Shown here one piece after another: positions 18,401-30,210 of a stretch of 64,000 nucleotides of DNA. The DNA is from Carassius auratus. Taxonomy: Eukaryota > Chordata > Actinopteri > Cypriniformes > Cyprinidae. The position numbers were made by a program, and so were the translations under genes. The notes beneath the pieces are model-generated. The model ran no database searches. It was not told where the DNA came from and was given only the letters and a program-made list of their open reading frames with translations. Location of the stretch: positions 12,016,174-12,080,173 of the forward strand of contig NC_039281.1 of assembly GCF_003368295.1 (NCBI RefSeq). The letters run 5' to 3'. The first letter of the stretch is position 1. Each line of letters starts with the position of its first letter.

Positions 18401-20133
18401 TTATAAACAACATTAACTTTATGATTGCTTGACTATTGGGATACAGCTTGGAAAAGAAATCTTAGAAGGGCCAGGCTTTGTAGGCAAAGGGAAATTGTGT
18501 AATGGATTGTAATTTGGTCTGTGATGGAGTAGCTTGACTGACCCAGTGACTTCACAATCACTGGCAAATCACTTGCCTCAAAAGTCAAGTGCATTTGTGA
18601 TTGTTTTCCAAATGTTAGTCGAAAGTGAATGAAGTTATCTTTTTCCTCTCCGAGTACCACAGTAGACCCTTTGGCTCTGTCTCTCTCTGATTTGAACGAG
18701 ATTGCAAGGTCTTGCACTATATCCAGGCTTCAGTGACAAAGTGTTCTCTGCAATTTCTGTCTGCAATTTCACGAGAACAGGGAATGAGGAGAGATAACAT
18801 AAAGAGGATGGGATTTCTTATGGCCTTTTGATAAAGGCACCAGAATCTGTATCGTATGCATTTGATGAAGCTTGTCAAAGTGCAGAATCTCACAAGAGCC
18901 CTGTAAGAGTTTAGAGGCAAGAGACTTTCTCAGACACGGTGATGTGGTCATATAAGATCTGCATTGTGGTTTTGCTATAAAAATGAGATTTGGTGTTATA
19001 ATTCAACCAAACTTCATTATTATATACCTGTAATGAACTCCACACTACACTGCCTCCTGAATATTGCAAAAAGTAGATAAAACTACTCCACTTAGTAGGA
19101 ATCAGAAATATAGCACAGACCTTGTTAAGCTTATCTTTCCGAGAAAGCTTTCAGTAGACAAAACACCATAAAACAGTTTTTAAAGTTTTTACATGATATG
19201 GTGTCTTTCCTGATTAAGTCCATTTCCTCTCATTTTATAGTAGCCTAAATATAAGTTTGCAATTGTCTGAGTCATAAAAAAGGGGGGGGAAAGAGCAAGT
19301 CTTGTGCATATTAACTGTAGCCAGAGTCTGTGGAAAAGTGAAAGTGTGCTACATCACCATGATGAGTAGCCCTTCTATCAATGAATGTTTATTTGAAGTC
19401 TGAACTATGTACAGTTCACATGTTGAGTCTGAATGTGTACATTTGATCAACTTTCTTAGAAACACCAAACATTAGAAGAAGTTTGCTCCACATACGCTGA
19501 ATTTATGCTGAGATGCAATTTGAGCTGGAAGAAAAAGTCTGCTCCACTTCAAAGAAATGCAGAAGAGGATGAGTGTAACCAAATGGGCAGCGATTTGAAG
19601 ATGAAGACACTCAAGTGGAGCCTTCTTGGAAAATACTTTCCAGGTTAGTTGAATGCTAAAATGAGACCTCCAATTCCATTATAAGACTGAGGGAGAAGAA
19701 TGCATATCATTATTCTGAGAGCATATAGCTAATGAATTATTTATTGTTTTCCTAATTATGTAAGGGAAAACTCTGAAAACACCAACAAAATGGGTTAAGA
19801 TGGTCATCGTATTAATTTGCTTTGTTCATTTCATAAATCTTTTTTTTATGAAAATAAAACTGAGTATAGAAAAGTAGTTCTAATTAGTAGTTTGATTAAG
19901 TCACTTCTGAATCTGTTCTAATACCTGTTCACCTCTTGTGGACTGAATAGCCTACCTTTTGCATTTCTCTAAGTGCTTTTTGTTAGCCTACTTTTATAAA
20001 CTCATGAATCTGAATCTTTACATTGAAACGTTTTCATTCCCATATTTCCATATTATAATTTTTCAGATTTATTCTAATAATAGTTCAGTTTTTTTTCCCA
20101 CTGGGTTTCTCACTGGAGAATGAATAATGCTTT

Positions 20134-20458
20134 CAGGTAACACTTTACAATAAGTTCACATTAGATAATGTTAGTTAATTTATTAACTAACAATGAGCCA
20201 TACATCTGTTTCAGTAGCCTATTTATTCCTTTGTCAGCGTTAGTTGATAAAATTACAATTGTTTAATGTTAGTTCATGTTATATCAGGTCCTTTAAATAA
20301 TATTAAAATATATAATTTGTGATTTAATAATGTATTAGTACGTTGAAATTATCAAACTGAAATTAATAAATGTTTTAAACGTCTTTTTCACTGCTACATT
20401 ATGATAACTGTAGTTAATTTATTTGAATAAGTGGAACCTTATTTTAAAGTAGTACCTG
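20134..20458. mobile_element. hAT-like non-autonomous TIR element
   Basis: The left end CAGGTAACACTTTACAATAAG pairs with the reverse complement of the right end CTTATTTTAAAGTAGTACCTG. The interior has the TTAGTTAATTTATTAACTAAC and TAATGTTAGTTCATGTTA motifs of a very common zebrafish/carp element. It is about 325 bp with no open frame. The hAT assignment rests on memory of the family, not on a measured 8-bp target duplication. Confidence 0.75.
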
Positions 20459-21253
20459 CTTCCTTATTTACTAGATCTTAACGCCTATTCTAGGCTTCTT
20501 CTTTTTTTTTCGACTTTTCATAAAATTGCAATTTAATTCACAGAAGGCTCCTTTAATGTCCACATGGTGGCACTGCATCTTTAAAGACTGTTTGCAAGTT
20601 GCTAACAGACACAGAAAATCATCATTTGGTGAGTGTAACTCCCTCCTCTCCTGCATCCTGAATGGAGTGTGCTTTGCATATTACTGCGAGCTAAATGTGA
20701 GTCTAGATATGTGTCCCTATGTGCCAATAATTTTCAAACAGTCGTAACTGCTTTTTTTTCTCTAAAATCTTAGACAAATTTCTCTTCTGATGTTGGCAGC
20801 TGATTATCTTCGAGCCCAAGTCAGTGGCTTTGCTTAAATGTGAACTAAACTTTGTCTACCGCCTCTACCAACTTTACAACTCTACAAAAGTATTTCTGCA
20901 TAATGAATGCAATCAAGTTACATAGCTAGCTGTTACTTAGCTGTTTTATAAATCATGCCACTCCATGGCTTGATGTGCTGTAATTAAGTTCATGTTACAT
21001 GGCATGTCACAGTCGAACATCGAAATATTAAACGAAGTCACTCTCCTATACGTTTACAGTGGTTTTGGTCTAGAAAAAGCGTTAGGTAGAACACTAATTT
21101 CTTCCACTTTCTAATGTGTGTGCATTGTATGTTTCCACAAGGGGGCATCAGTTGTAGTTTGTTTTATATTTTATATCATTTATAGTTTATTATATATAAC
21201 ACTACATATATTTTCTCTGTTTGCTATATGTACAAACACACAGATTCATAAAT

Positions 21254-21257
<4 letters not shown>

Positions 21258-21298
<41 letters not shown>
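21258..21298. repeat. (CT)n(ATCT)n microsatellite
   Basis: A CT run of about 30 bp passes into ATCT repeats. Nothing else is visible nearby. Confidence 0.9.
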
Positions 21299-21949
21299 AG
21301 TGGCTGTTCAATTGTAAATTCATTACTTGTATTTCAGACTTGTTTTTACTAGTTTTTAACCATACATCTATGAATATTTTTTTTTTTAAATACATTTAGG
21401 TAATACATCTAAGAATAGTAATTTTCACAGATAGAAATGAACAGAAATAAAACTTTGTTCAGGGATCTTTCTGTACATTGTAAGCATTGATTTGTGAAAA
21501 TAAAATCAGTCATATAGGATGTAATATAGTTAACCAGGTTTCTAGTTCATGGTTAACAAATGCTGGTTATCTTAATTTTAGGATGTTATATTCTTAGGAT
21601 TACTACATAGATGCATTCTATTTGACACCAGATGGTGTGAGAGAGCCAATCTGGGTTTGTGTTACACTGCTTATTCTCAATAAGCTGCAATGGGGAACCA
21701 ATAAGAGGCTGGAACAAAATGTTCACATGCTGACGCACAGCTCTTTTATGACAGATGGTTACTATACTTATGATGCTTGATTATATTTAAGCTCCCCAAG
21801 GTGCATTGTGCCTAAAAATAGAAGGAAATAGGGAGAGAGAGAAAAGAGTTAGAGGGAATTGGGCTTTACATAAAAGAGCTAGAATTGGGAGGAGGCTTTG
21901 AATCAAATCTTTTGGTAACTTAACATCAGTTGCTGTAATTGGCTGACTG

Positions 21950-22270
21950 GCCCTTGTGCGTTAAATTCATTAGCATAGCAACACAGCTCTCTCCTCTCTC
22001 TCTCCCCTTATTGGGAAGGATGCTGTGAGGAAAGGGAGGAGTGTACTAAATTTGGTGCCTCTGAGCAGGAAAGCCCATATATGGAATCTGATAACGCTGT
22101 CATGCGACGTCAAAATAGCAGGTACACTGAGTGTGGGCTGAGAGAAAAAAGGGGTGGTGGGGGGGCTACGTGCGTGTGGCATTCAGTACGTGAGTGCGTC
22201 AAAACGGGAAGCTGGCAGTCTGAGAGAGTGCCTCTGTGTCAAGTGTGTGCGTCAGTCTGAGTCAGATAGC
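21950..22270. promoter_or_regulatory. Candidate activity-regulated enhancer downstream of npas4 (CArG, CRE-like, AP-1)
   Basis: Within 200 bp there are a perfect palindromic CArG/SRE box CCATATATGG at 22075-22084, a CRE-like GCGACGTCA at about 22104-22112 and a consensus AP-1 site TGAGTCA at 22258-22264. An RFX half-site-like GCATAGCAAC lies at about 21973. The block is locally richer in CpG than its surroundings and lies about 1.8 kb beyond the npas4 stop codon. SRF, CREB and AP-1 sites together are the classic signature of stimulus-responsive elements, and NPAS4 is a known activity-induced gene. Assignment to npas4 is inference. Confidence 0.45.
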
Positions 22271-22399
22271 GTCTCATCGCGAGTGTGCGTCAGTGCTGTT
22301 GCTGAGCAGTCTGCGCTCCGGGGAAAGAGTGAGGAAAGCTCTCTGAAAAGATGGGATGCATCGACAAGGGTGATGGAGTAATAGGAGCGAGGAAAGTGG

Positions 22400-24084
22400 T
22401 TAGCAAAAGGAAGGCATTAGGAGAAATAAGAAGCTGACACATGAGTACTTTTAAGTGCACTTTAATATAAATTCCTCTGTTTTGACGACCAAATACACTT
22501 ATCAGCGACACAAAAGAACACTGATCCACAATGTCCATTCTTAATAAATAGCATATGTCAAGTATGTTTTCATCTCATATGATAGAAATGTCTCTGATAT
22601 GTACAGACGATTGTTTGTACAAATGTACAAATGATTACAATCTTTAACCATTCCGCATCATGCCTAACTAGAGGCATGTGCACCAAGCACCCTGTAAATC
22701 AGCATACATACAATAAAGTACTTATTTTTAAACTTAGCATGTAAATAGCTAGAACATAGGAATCAATCCTTTACTTGACCGTAGACAACTCTACGTTAGC
22801 ATGTCGACACCATGGGAATAGAACCATTCTCAACCCGTGTCGATTAGTAACTGAATAGAAATAGTACCCCATCCATATTTTCTCACTCATTTTTTAAAAC
22901 AAAACTTTGCTTTGTTTTTTTGTAACCCCTCTCAAAAAAGAAGAATCGATCATTCACACATTCATTGTCACCACTCCACACCGCAGACAGCAAAGTTACG
23001 ATGTCACTGTGGTATTCACTGAATAAAGGTGCTGTTTCACTTTGGTCTGCAAACTCTTGATGTGCTAGGCACACAAGAGTTTCAGCAGATTGCAAGCATT
23101 ACAAATATTGATGCTGCAAAAGTCCAGTGCAATTCCTTCTAGCTATGTCCATCGGAGTAGCCGGTCGAAATGGATTCGTTACTCCATCACTCAGTAGTAG
23201 CTAGAAATAAGTCCAGTAATGTCCGTGCATGCAAAGCCATGCACAATATTTTGTCCTTCTCCCTGGGGGCTTCCCCTGCAGCTTGTGTCCGCCGGCCAGT
23301 AGGAGAACAATGTGAATACTTGATTTGTTGCACACAAAGTGGAATTTGTTCACATTTGTACATCACATTGAAACACATTTGAAATGATATGTCCAAGAAT
23401 TGCATTCACAAACTCAAAGCCCAATGTAGTCTGAATTCACTTGTTTTTATTACTGTGTCTGACATTACGGTTACTGAGCTGGAAGATTGGAGAGTAAAGT
23501 GAATCAGCTGTGGGAAACATACTGATGTTGATACTTTTAGAAACTGGTCACTTTTTTGAAGTACCAAATATTGATTTATTATGTGAATACTTTAGACACA
23601 ATAGGCTTTGTGTGTGTGATGCTGGATGACAAGCATTGAGCTATAAGCTATCTGTTGTTTCTTACTGAAAGGTTCATCTTTTTTATGTCCTCAAAGTTCA
23701 CAACTGAGTTTTCACTACAAGTGAATACAAATGCAAGTCTGTAAGTCAGTTTATACTTACAAAGTCAGAGCTGTAACTCTCACTCATAAAAGCTCATGTT
23801 ACATTATAGCAGAAAGACATACATTGATCTCTTAGTCCTCTTGTTTAAGACTAGTATATTGCATCGCTACCAAATGGTTGCACTATTATTAACATAAATG
23901 AATGGATAATTAGATGAACAATTGTGAACTTGACGATTTACTCTCCATAGATTTATGTATATTTATGTATATATATACATTATGTATATATTTATACAGT
24001 TAATTAATATTCACTTTTCAGCAAAAGTAGCTCCATGAAATATGACAATATGCCATACTTAATGAAGTAAGTCACAGACTTATT
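22400..24084. other. npas4 3' UTR and adjoining non-coding DNA
   Basis: No exon or repeat is recognised. The right part should be the npas4 3' UTR on the minus strand. AATAAA signals on that strand lie at 23575-23580, about 505 bp past the stop, and at 23446-23451. Either could end the transcript. Confidence 0.5.
23575..23580 (-). other. Candidate npas4 polyadenylation signal
   Basis: AATAAA on the minus strand about 505 bp beyond the npas4 stop. A second candidate is at 23446-23451. Choice between them is not possible from sequence alone. Confidence 0.4.
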
Positions 24085-27031
24085 TTAGAACGGAGAATCA
24101 CTTCCACTCCCATCTGAAAGACAAAAAGAATGAACGGGACAAAATGTTAAAAACCAATAATAACATCAGTTTGACAAAAATGGCAACAAAGCACAGTGAT
24201 CAGCAAAAAGGCCAGCTCTCACCTTTGTGGAAGCACTGTTGCGGCGCATGAATTTGGAGTTGATACAACTCAGGTTGTTGCCCCAGGCCAGGGGTGATCG
24301 AGGCACCTGCCCCAAACATGGGTTCCAGGGCGGCCAGCTCCTCGAGGAGGGACTGGGCGCAGGGCAGGCCGGGCGATGCGGGGCTGACAGGCGAAGAGAC
24401 AGGCAACAAAACTGGGGTGGTTGGGGAGGCAGTCAGCTGCAGTGGTGGAGATGTTGGTATGCCCATGTACAGAGGTGATGATGCTACCTCTGTCTCCATG
24501 GCAACTTCACCTGCCGCCTTCCCATCTGCCATGTTGCCTGTGTTGACTGGCGACATCATAGCCCCTCGCCCGGCCTCATTGTTACAGTGCGCCGATTGGA
24601 CGCTACAGAAGTGACCGGCACTCATAGCAGAGACCCCGTCAAAGTGCAAGGGTGGGCACCAGCACTCAGGACTGGAGGGAGAGGAGTGGGGGCTGGAGTG
24701 AGAGTAGGAAGAGGGTGTCGGTGAGAGGGGAGCAGAGGACATGAGGTCCTGCAGAAGGGTCTCCATGACACTCTCCTCAAACAGAGAGTCATCATCATTA
24801 GGGAAGATGGGCAGGGCCAGACCTTTCCAGGACTTCAGTGGGTAGAATTCACCCAACAATGGGATTGAATCAAGTCCCGCAGAATCAAGAGATTGAGACT
24901 GAGAGTGTTCAGAAATGGTGGAAGGGACCAGCTTGGTCAGGAGTGGATCTAGGTAGAAGCCCTCTACTAGTGTGCTGATGTGCTGGGCTAAAAGCGAGAT
25001 CTCCATTCTCTCTTTTTCTCTCTCACGTAGTGAGGAGAAGAAGGGTAGACTTGGCTGTTTTCCAGGTGAAGCTTCAGGTGTGAGGAGACCTTCTGGTGGG
25101 TAAGGTAGTGGCCCAAGGGGGACGTCAACATACAGTGGACCACGGACCTCTGGTAAAGTCATAACCGTACAGTCACCATCACCTGGACTGTCAGGAGTAG
25201 GAGGGAGTTTCTCATAGAGCAACCCACTGCAAGGCTCCACTGGGAAGAGGATCTCTGTTGTTGGAGTTGTTATAGTGAGAGGCAAAATAGTTGAGAGTGT
25301 TGTCGTTGGAGGAGGTGGGCTGCCTTGTGGGTTTGATGGTGCAGATGGAGAAAGAGATGGAGCCATTGTTGTTGTTACTGTTGCAGTTGGAGCAAGGGGA
25401 GGTGGTGAGGTAGCCCCGGTAGGATCAAAACTAAAATGAGGTTCCCCAAAGGGAAAATTGCTTCCACCTAGTTGTGGTGTGTATGGGGGTGTACACACAA
25501 ATTCCTTGGTCTGTTGGGCCTGGGAGGTAGGAACAGGTGGAAGAGGAAGGGGCAAGGCTGGTAGAAGAGGATCTATCTGGAATGCCGGTGGCAGCAGAAT
25601 ATTCTGAGTGAGGAAGTCCAAGTCAGACACTGTTGCAACCGTGACTGGAATGGGAGATGATGCAGAAGAAGGACTGGCCACAGTTTCACTGGGTTCGTGT
25701 TGGAAGAAGCTCTCCTCCTCCAAAGAAGAGAGACTGGAACGTGGGCCACTTTCCAGTTGTGCAGGCTCCATTGAGGAGCTGCCACCTTGTTCCTCAGTAG
25801 ATCCTGCACTGCATGTGGCCGTGCTGAAGTCAAATGACTGACCAGAGAGGCCACTGCTTCCTGGTGTAAACACTTGGTCAGGACTTGAGAGGCTTTCTTG
25901 TTGGGAAGTGCTTGAGCCCAGCACCAAGGAAAGCTGGGTTTGTTCAGAGCTCAGCTGCTGCCTGACTGACCAAGCCTCTGTCTCACTGTGGCAAAGAGAA
26001 AGAGACACAGAATTAATGATATTCTTACTTGTTTCAGTTTTGGCCATTAGTCTTGACTTTACAGATGTAGGCTCAGCCTTACCTGATGATGAAATTGTTA
26101 CTGACAATAGGGGTTTCCCCAGTTTCCAGCTGCAAGACCATGTAAAGCCAGACCCAAGAGTGATCTGCAGTCTCTACACGGACCACCATCTCAGCCCTGC
26201 CTTCTCCTCCCTCTTTCACTGTGTGTGGTAAAAAGATGGGTAAGTTAAAACCTTTTCAACTTTTTGTAAGGTTTTGTGTCATGTCTTGGTGGGTGGTCAG
26301 AAGTGCTTTTATTACTGCAGATGCACATTATTCTGTATTGCTCTCTGCAAGTGTCAAAAGTTGATAGGCAACTGTGAGTTCGAAGAGTACACATGCTGGG
26401 CCTAACCAAGCAAATATGGCTGTGTTTTGTGTGTTTAGTCATTCAAGAATGAGACTCACATAGGCTGCAGTGCTGAGCTGAGGCATGTGAAAGATCCTGA
26501 GGATGCAGGAAACTGTACCAAGATTGGGACCGCAGAGTCTCCACATTTAGACCCAAATAAACATTCACACTATAAGATGAAAAAAAGGAAAAATATAAGA
26601 AAATTATTATTTTGTATTATTATTTTTCAAAGCACATTATTATTAGTATATCACAGTTTTATAAAATTACTTGAGTCATTTAACCTCACCTGTCTTGTGC
26701 TTCCTGAAGTCTCATGTCACGGCTGTGCTGAGATTGGAAACATGGCAGGAAGAAGCTGCTCTCTAGTGCTGCAGCTGATGGTGGCTCTCTGTCTTGGGCA
26801 GTTCCACCTCGGGAAGTGTGAGGCTCCAGAGGAGCACAGAAACATATCCAGACTGGGTTGGAAGTCCAATAGGATCCTGGGGAAGACTCGTTGGGAGGTT
26901 GTGACAGGCAGCGAGCTCGGATTAAGACAATCTTATTGCCTGCGCTCTGCCTACGCACTGATTTGGAGGTGTTGAATCTGCAGCGGAACAGACGATCTGA
27001 GGAGGAAAGGCACAAAAATTAATGAACACAT

Positions 27032-27098
<67 letters not shown>

Positions 27099-28052
27099 TA
27101 TATTTCAAATGTGTGCCATTTTTTTAATATTTTACCTGTGTCAGGTGAAGTTGGAGGCACCAAGTTACTCCTCATAATAAAATGGTCTGCAGTGTCTATT
27201 ATGTCATACACACTATCCCCTTGAGCGACCAAATCTACCTAAATATTCAAAATAGAATACACTGTGAGTGAACTTCCTCTTTCATTCATATTTCTTATGA
27301 ATAGGCTGAAATAACTTGAGATGAAAGGGAGAGGATGCCTATAAAGATTTAATGACAATAACTTTTTTTGTCTGCTTCACTCACCATTGAGTGTCCGAGA
27401 TGCTCAGAGACGCTGTCTGACAGGTACAGTAACTTGCCTTCTCCAGTCAATAGCAGAAGAAAACCTGGCATCATTTGTACCAACTCATTCAGTTCATGAA
27501 ATGTGAGAAATTCCTCGGTTTCCTCAGCACTGCTAGCTGAAGCTGTATCTGGAAAAAAAAGTAATTTAAAGACTGAATAAACTATTACATTTCATTCATA
27601 AGAAAAGCAAATCCACAAATGCGATAGCACGATTTTAATTTCAGAACCATGGACAGCGTTTCTGTTTCAGCACCATGGAGAGAAGTCATTTTAAAGCGCA
27701 GTTTGAACTACATGTTATTTTGTATCTAAAACATAGTTCTCTAGCATAAGCAGCTCACACAGTGTTAAAAAATTCAAGAGGCACCTGTTGCAAAAACTCG
27801 GGGCAATTCCTCAACACTAATTCAAGCATTACAGAAAATACCTTTATATTTTCCAAAACAACTGAAATTGTATTTACCTTGACTAAAGAAGACAGACTTT
27901 CTCGTGTGCATGCAAGCCAGCGACATGATATGTAGATAGGAGAGACGAGACTTGTCCGCATCGGAGATGGGCAACAAGTCCTTCAGGTTCCTAATTTCCG
28001 CGTTTATCTGGTCTCTCCGAGCTTTCGACGCTCCTTTGGTGGACCGATACAT
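24085..28052 (-). CDS. npas4: Neuronal PAS domain protein 4 (bHLH-PAS transcription factor), complete
   Basis: Encodes the activity-induced neuronal transcription factor NPAS4, which pairs with ARNT proteins and controls inhibitory synapse genes in the nucleus. Eight coding exons join in phase: 28052-27878, 27548-27385, 27238-27136, 26996-26690, 26569-26460, 26218-26083, 25985-24223 and 24113-24085; 928 residues (human about 802). Residues 1-55 are the short N-terminal bHLH (STKGASKARRDQINAEIRNL, then a DADKSRLSYLHIMSLA helix). PAS-A is at about 70-147 (GEGKLLYLSDSVSEHLGHSM, YDIIDTADHF) and PAS-B at about 203-330 (SWYSFLHPQDLSHASAQHC, then WVWLYMVLQLETGE). Exon 7 alone gives about 590 residues of Pro/Ser/Thr-rich activation domain with acidic patches (DDDSLFEESVMETLLQDLMS). 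The tiny last exon gives DGSGSDSPF, a conserved C-terminus in the family. The start is the first Met before the basic region. Confidence 0.97.
27034..27093. repeat. (TA)30 array filling a small npas4 intron
   Basis: 60 bp of perfect TA repeat inside the 139-bp intron between npas4 coding exons 3 and 4 (intron 26997-27135). The array makes up over 40% of the intron and lies about 40 bp from both splice sites, so length changes would alter intron size directly. Confidence 0.95.
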
Positions 28053-28329
28053 TGTGGTGACTGACGCGGAGGACTCTTACTGAGCTTCGCTGAAAGTATA
28101 GACTGCGGTGCAAGTTGAGAAAAGTGTGAGGCTCCTTCCCAAAAGAGTTTAGGTGCGTTCACAGGTGTGTCATCTCAGCACATGTCCAGAGTACGGCTGC
28201 TCTTCTCCTTTCGCCTGCCTTTCCCGGGTTTCCCCCCGCGGTTCCGCCACAGCGCCTGGCTCAGGTTGCGGACCGGAGATTGAGTCAGTCGGCTGCTGCT
28301 GGAGCCGTTTCTCGCCCAGATATCCGGAG

Positions 28330-28680
28330 TCCGTAAATCTGGTGGAGTAACATTGCAAGCCGGTAACTTATATAGGCTGGGGCTTCACCAGTGTAGGGGG
28401 GCTCCCAACGCGCCAACACCGACGTAAAAAAGAGCGCAGGGGAGGGGGATGGAGTATAAGGGGGGCCGGGGGATTTATACATTTCATATCAGTGTAAGCA
28501 ATACTGAATCTCACTCATCTCACCCCTCCCAAACCGTGAGCTCTGACTCTGCTCCGACGTCAGCATCCCCTCTCTCCGTTGATGACGTTGGCTTGAAATC
28601 GGGAGCTCCGGCGACGCAAAAAGCCCGATTTGGACAAAACTGAGCAATGGGCGGGGTTTGAGTGAAACGTAGACGGAGTC
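28330..28680 (-). promoter_or_regulatory. npas4 core promoter
   Basis: On the minus strand TATATAAG (28374-28367) lies inside CCTATATAAG, which also resembles a CArG box, about 315 bp upstream of the ATG. A start site near 28340 is therefore likely. Upstream are the CRE-like CGACGTCA at 28555-28562, the CRE half-site TGACG at 28583-28587, a GC box (GGGCGGGG on the plus strand, about 28650) and an adjacent inverted CCAAT-like ATTG. The region is CpG-rich. This fits an immediate-early gene driven by CREB/SRF; the motif calls are by eye. Confidence 0.6.
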
Positions 28681-29162
28681 ACCGCACTCCGGTGTATAGA
28701 CGTGTGCAGAGAAGGGGGTATATGTTTCTGAGCTGCATACGAACTAGATAGAGGACTACTCTCCCCGAATCCTCTTGTGGCAGTGCTGAGTGCCTTCAAC
28801 CGACCGAGTTCACATATGATTCAGAAAATGATCTTCGTGTTGTTGGCTATTCCAGTGTCTTGCCTAGAATGTTCATGGATGCAGAAAGTGTTTGCATGTA
28901 AGCACTGATGCAATCCTTGACATTCGTGCTGTAATTTCACGCATCGCTGCGTTATTTGCATCAGTTTCCACATCTGACAAGCTGTGTAACCACATAATAT
29001 ATTAAGGGATATACATTCACAAAAAAATGGCAGATTGTAGTAGCTCTAACAGCATGCGGGACAATGCAAATGCGCTTATGATGACTTTAAATGCAGCAGT
29101 GCATTGGGTAACCGAAAACACAGAAATCTCTGTCTAATTATTATTTATTGCTTTCTTTCTGT

Positions 29163-30210
29163 CCTTATAAGGGGAACGTTGAGCGAGCATACACAAGGAC
29201 AGCAGCACTTAGTTATGTCGTATGAGTTTGTGTGCGTAAGTCTACATTGTGGGGAAGAGCCAATGGCTCACTCAGAATCTATCAGCGCAATATGTAGTCA
29301 CAGTAATAGGGCACACATAATTGGTTGCTTCATTATGAACTTGAGATGCTCCTGACGAGGGCAGTCTGCATGAGACAATAAGGTAACTTATTAAAAAAAA
29401 AAAAATTCGCCTCCATTTTGTTTTACACATTTTAATTCTACATGGTAAGCACATAAGAAAACGCAAATACATTTGAAAGCAATGCATAAAATATATGTTA
29501 ACGCCTACACTAAAATTTTGTCTACACGGTCTCTGTCATCTAATGTCAATTATGATCACAAATCAAATTATAAACCACATATGACATTTTGCTTTAAACT
29601 AAATGACTGTGATTTTTACCCATGTAGATTATTTAATTGGTTTTAAACTGGTGTTAAACTTGAAACCACTCACTGGTCTCCCCTAATTAAAACACCTGTC
29701 AAACAATTGTTCATTTATATCACAAGCTCTACTGATGTTCTTTGCATACTCTCTGGACAGTTTGTTCCATCCATAATGTCCTACAAGCCGAGTGTTACAG
29801 ATAGAAGTCTCGTGCAGAGACTCCAGCCCTCGCTGCGGTTCTGCCATTCGAGTCTATTCGTTTTCTGAAGAGGAAGCGAAGTAGCCTGTTTAGTGAAGGT
29901 GAGCTATTTTTAGCAACATGCAGAAACTCCAGTGCTTTTAGGAAAGTTATCACAGTGTTATCGTTGTGGCTTGCTGGGGTTAACGATGCAATAAATCTCG
30001 CGTTTCATTTTCATTCATGATAACTGACCAACAGCGATCAAATATATAAATCTTGAGAAGAATAACCTGTTTATTGAATCTTCAGAAACATGCTATTTTA
30101 TACGGTATTTAAACGTGTTCGTCACTCATTCACATGTCCATCTCAGAGGCACGCGCATGTCTCTGAAACCTGTTGCGCGCGTCAGGAGAGTGAGCTTTTT
30201 CTAAAAATAG
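29163..30210. promoter_or_regulatory. Candidate npas4 upstream enhancer (CArG and two MEF2 sites)
   Basis: A perfect palindromic CArG box CCTTATAAGG is at 29163-29172. Perfect MEF2 consensus sites are at 29904-29913 (CTATTTTTAG) and, inverted, at 30201-30210 (CTAAAAATAG). They lie 1.1-2.2 kb upstream of the npas4 ATG, in a stretch with no repeats and raised CpG around 29.8-30.2 kb. MEF2 and SRF are established regulators of neuronal activity-dependent genes. Attribution to npas4 is by proximity. Confidence 0.45.

Larger units (their letters stand above)
15373..22000. other. mrpl11-npas4 intergenic region, left part
   Basis: No gene recognised. The stretch is largely repeats: (GATA)n at 15786-15878 joined to a fragment of a terminal-inverted-repeat element, further interspersed repeat pieces at about 16.1 and 16.9 kb, a complete MITE at 17697-18052, another dispersed repeat at about 18.2-18.4 kb, a second TIR element at 20134-20458, and a (CT)n at 21258. 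Between 18.4 and 20.1 kb and between 20.5 and 21.9 kb I see nothing interpretable. Confidence 0.5.

Noticed and set aside
24227..25854. Open frames antisense or out of frame within npas4 exon 7
   Set aside because: They are shadows of the long coding exon; the minus-strand frame continues correctly from the PAS-B exons.
26460..26569. Apparent gap between npas4 PAS exons
   Set aside because: At first the PAS-B region seemed to lack a segment, but a 110-bp exon with AG/GT borders and correct phase restores WYSFLHPQDL; the gene is intact.
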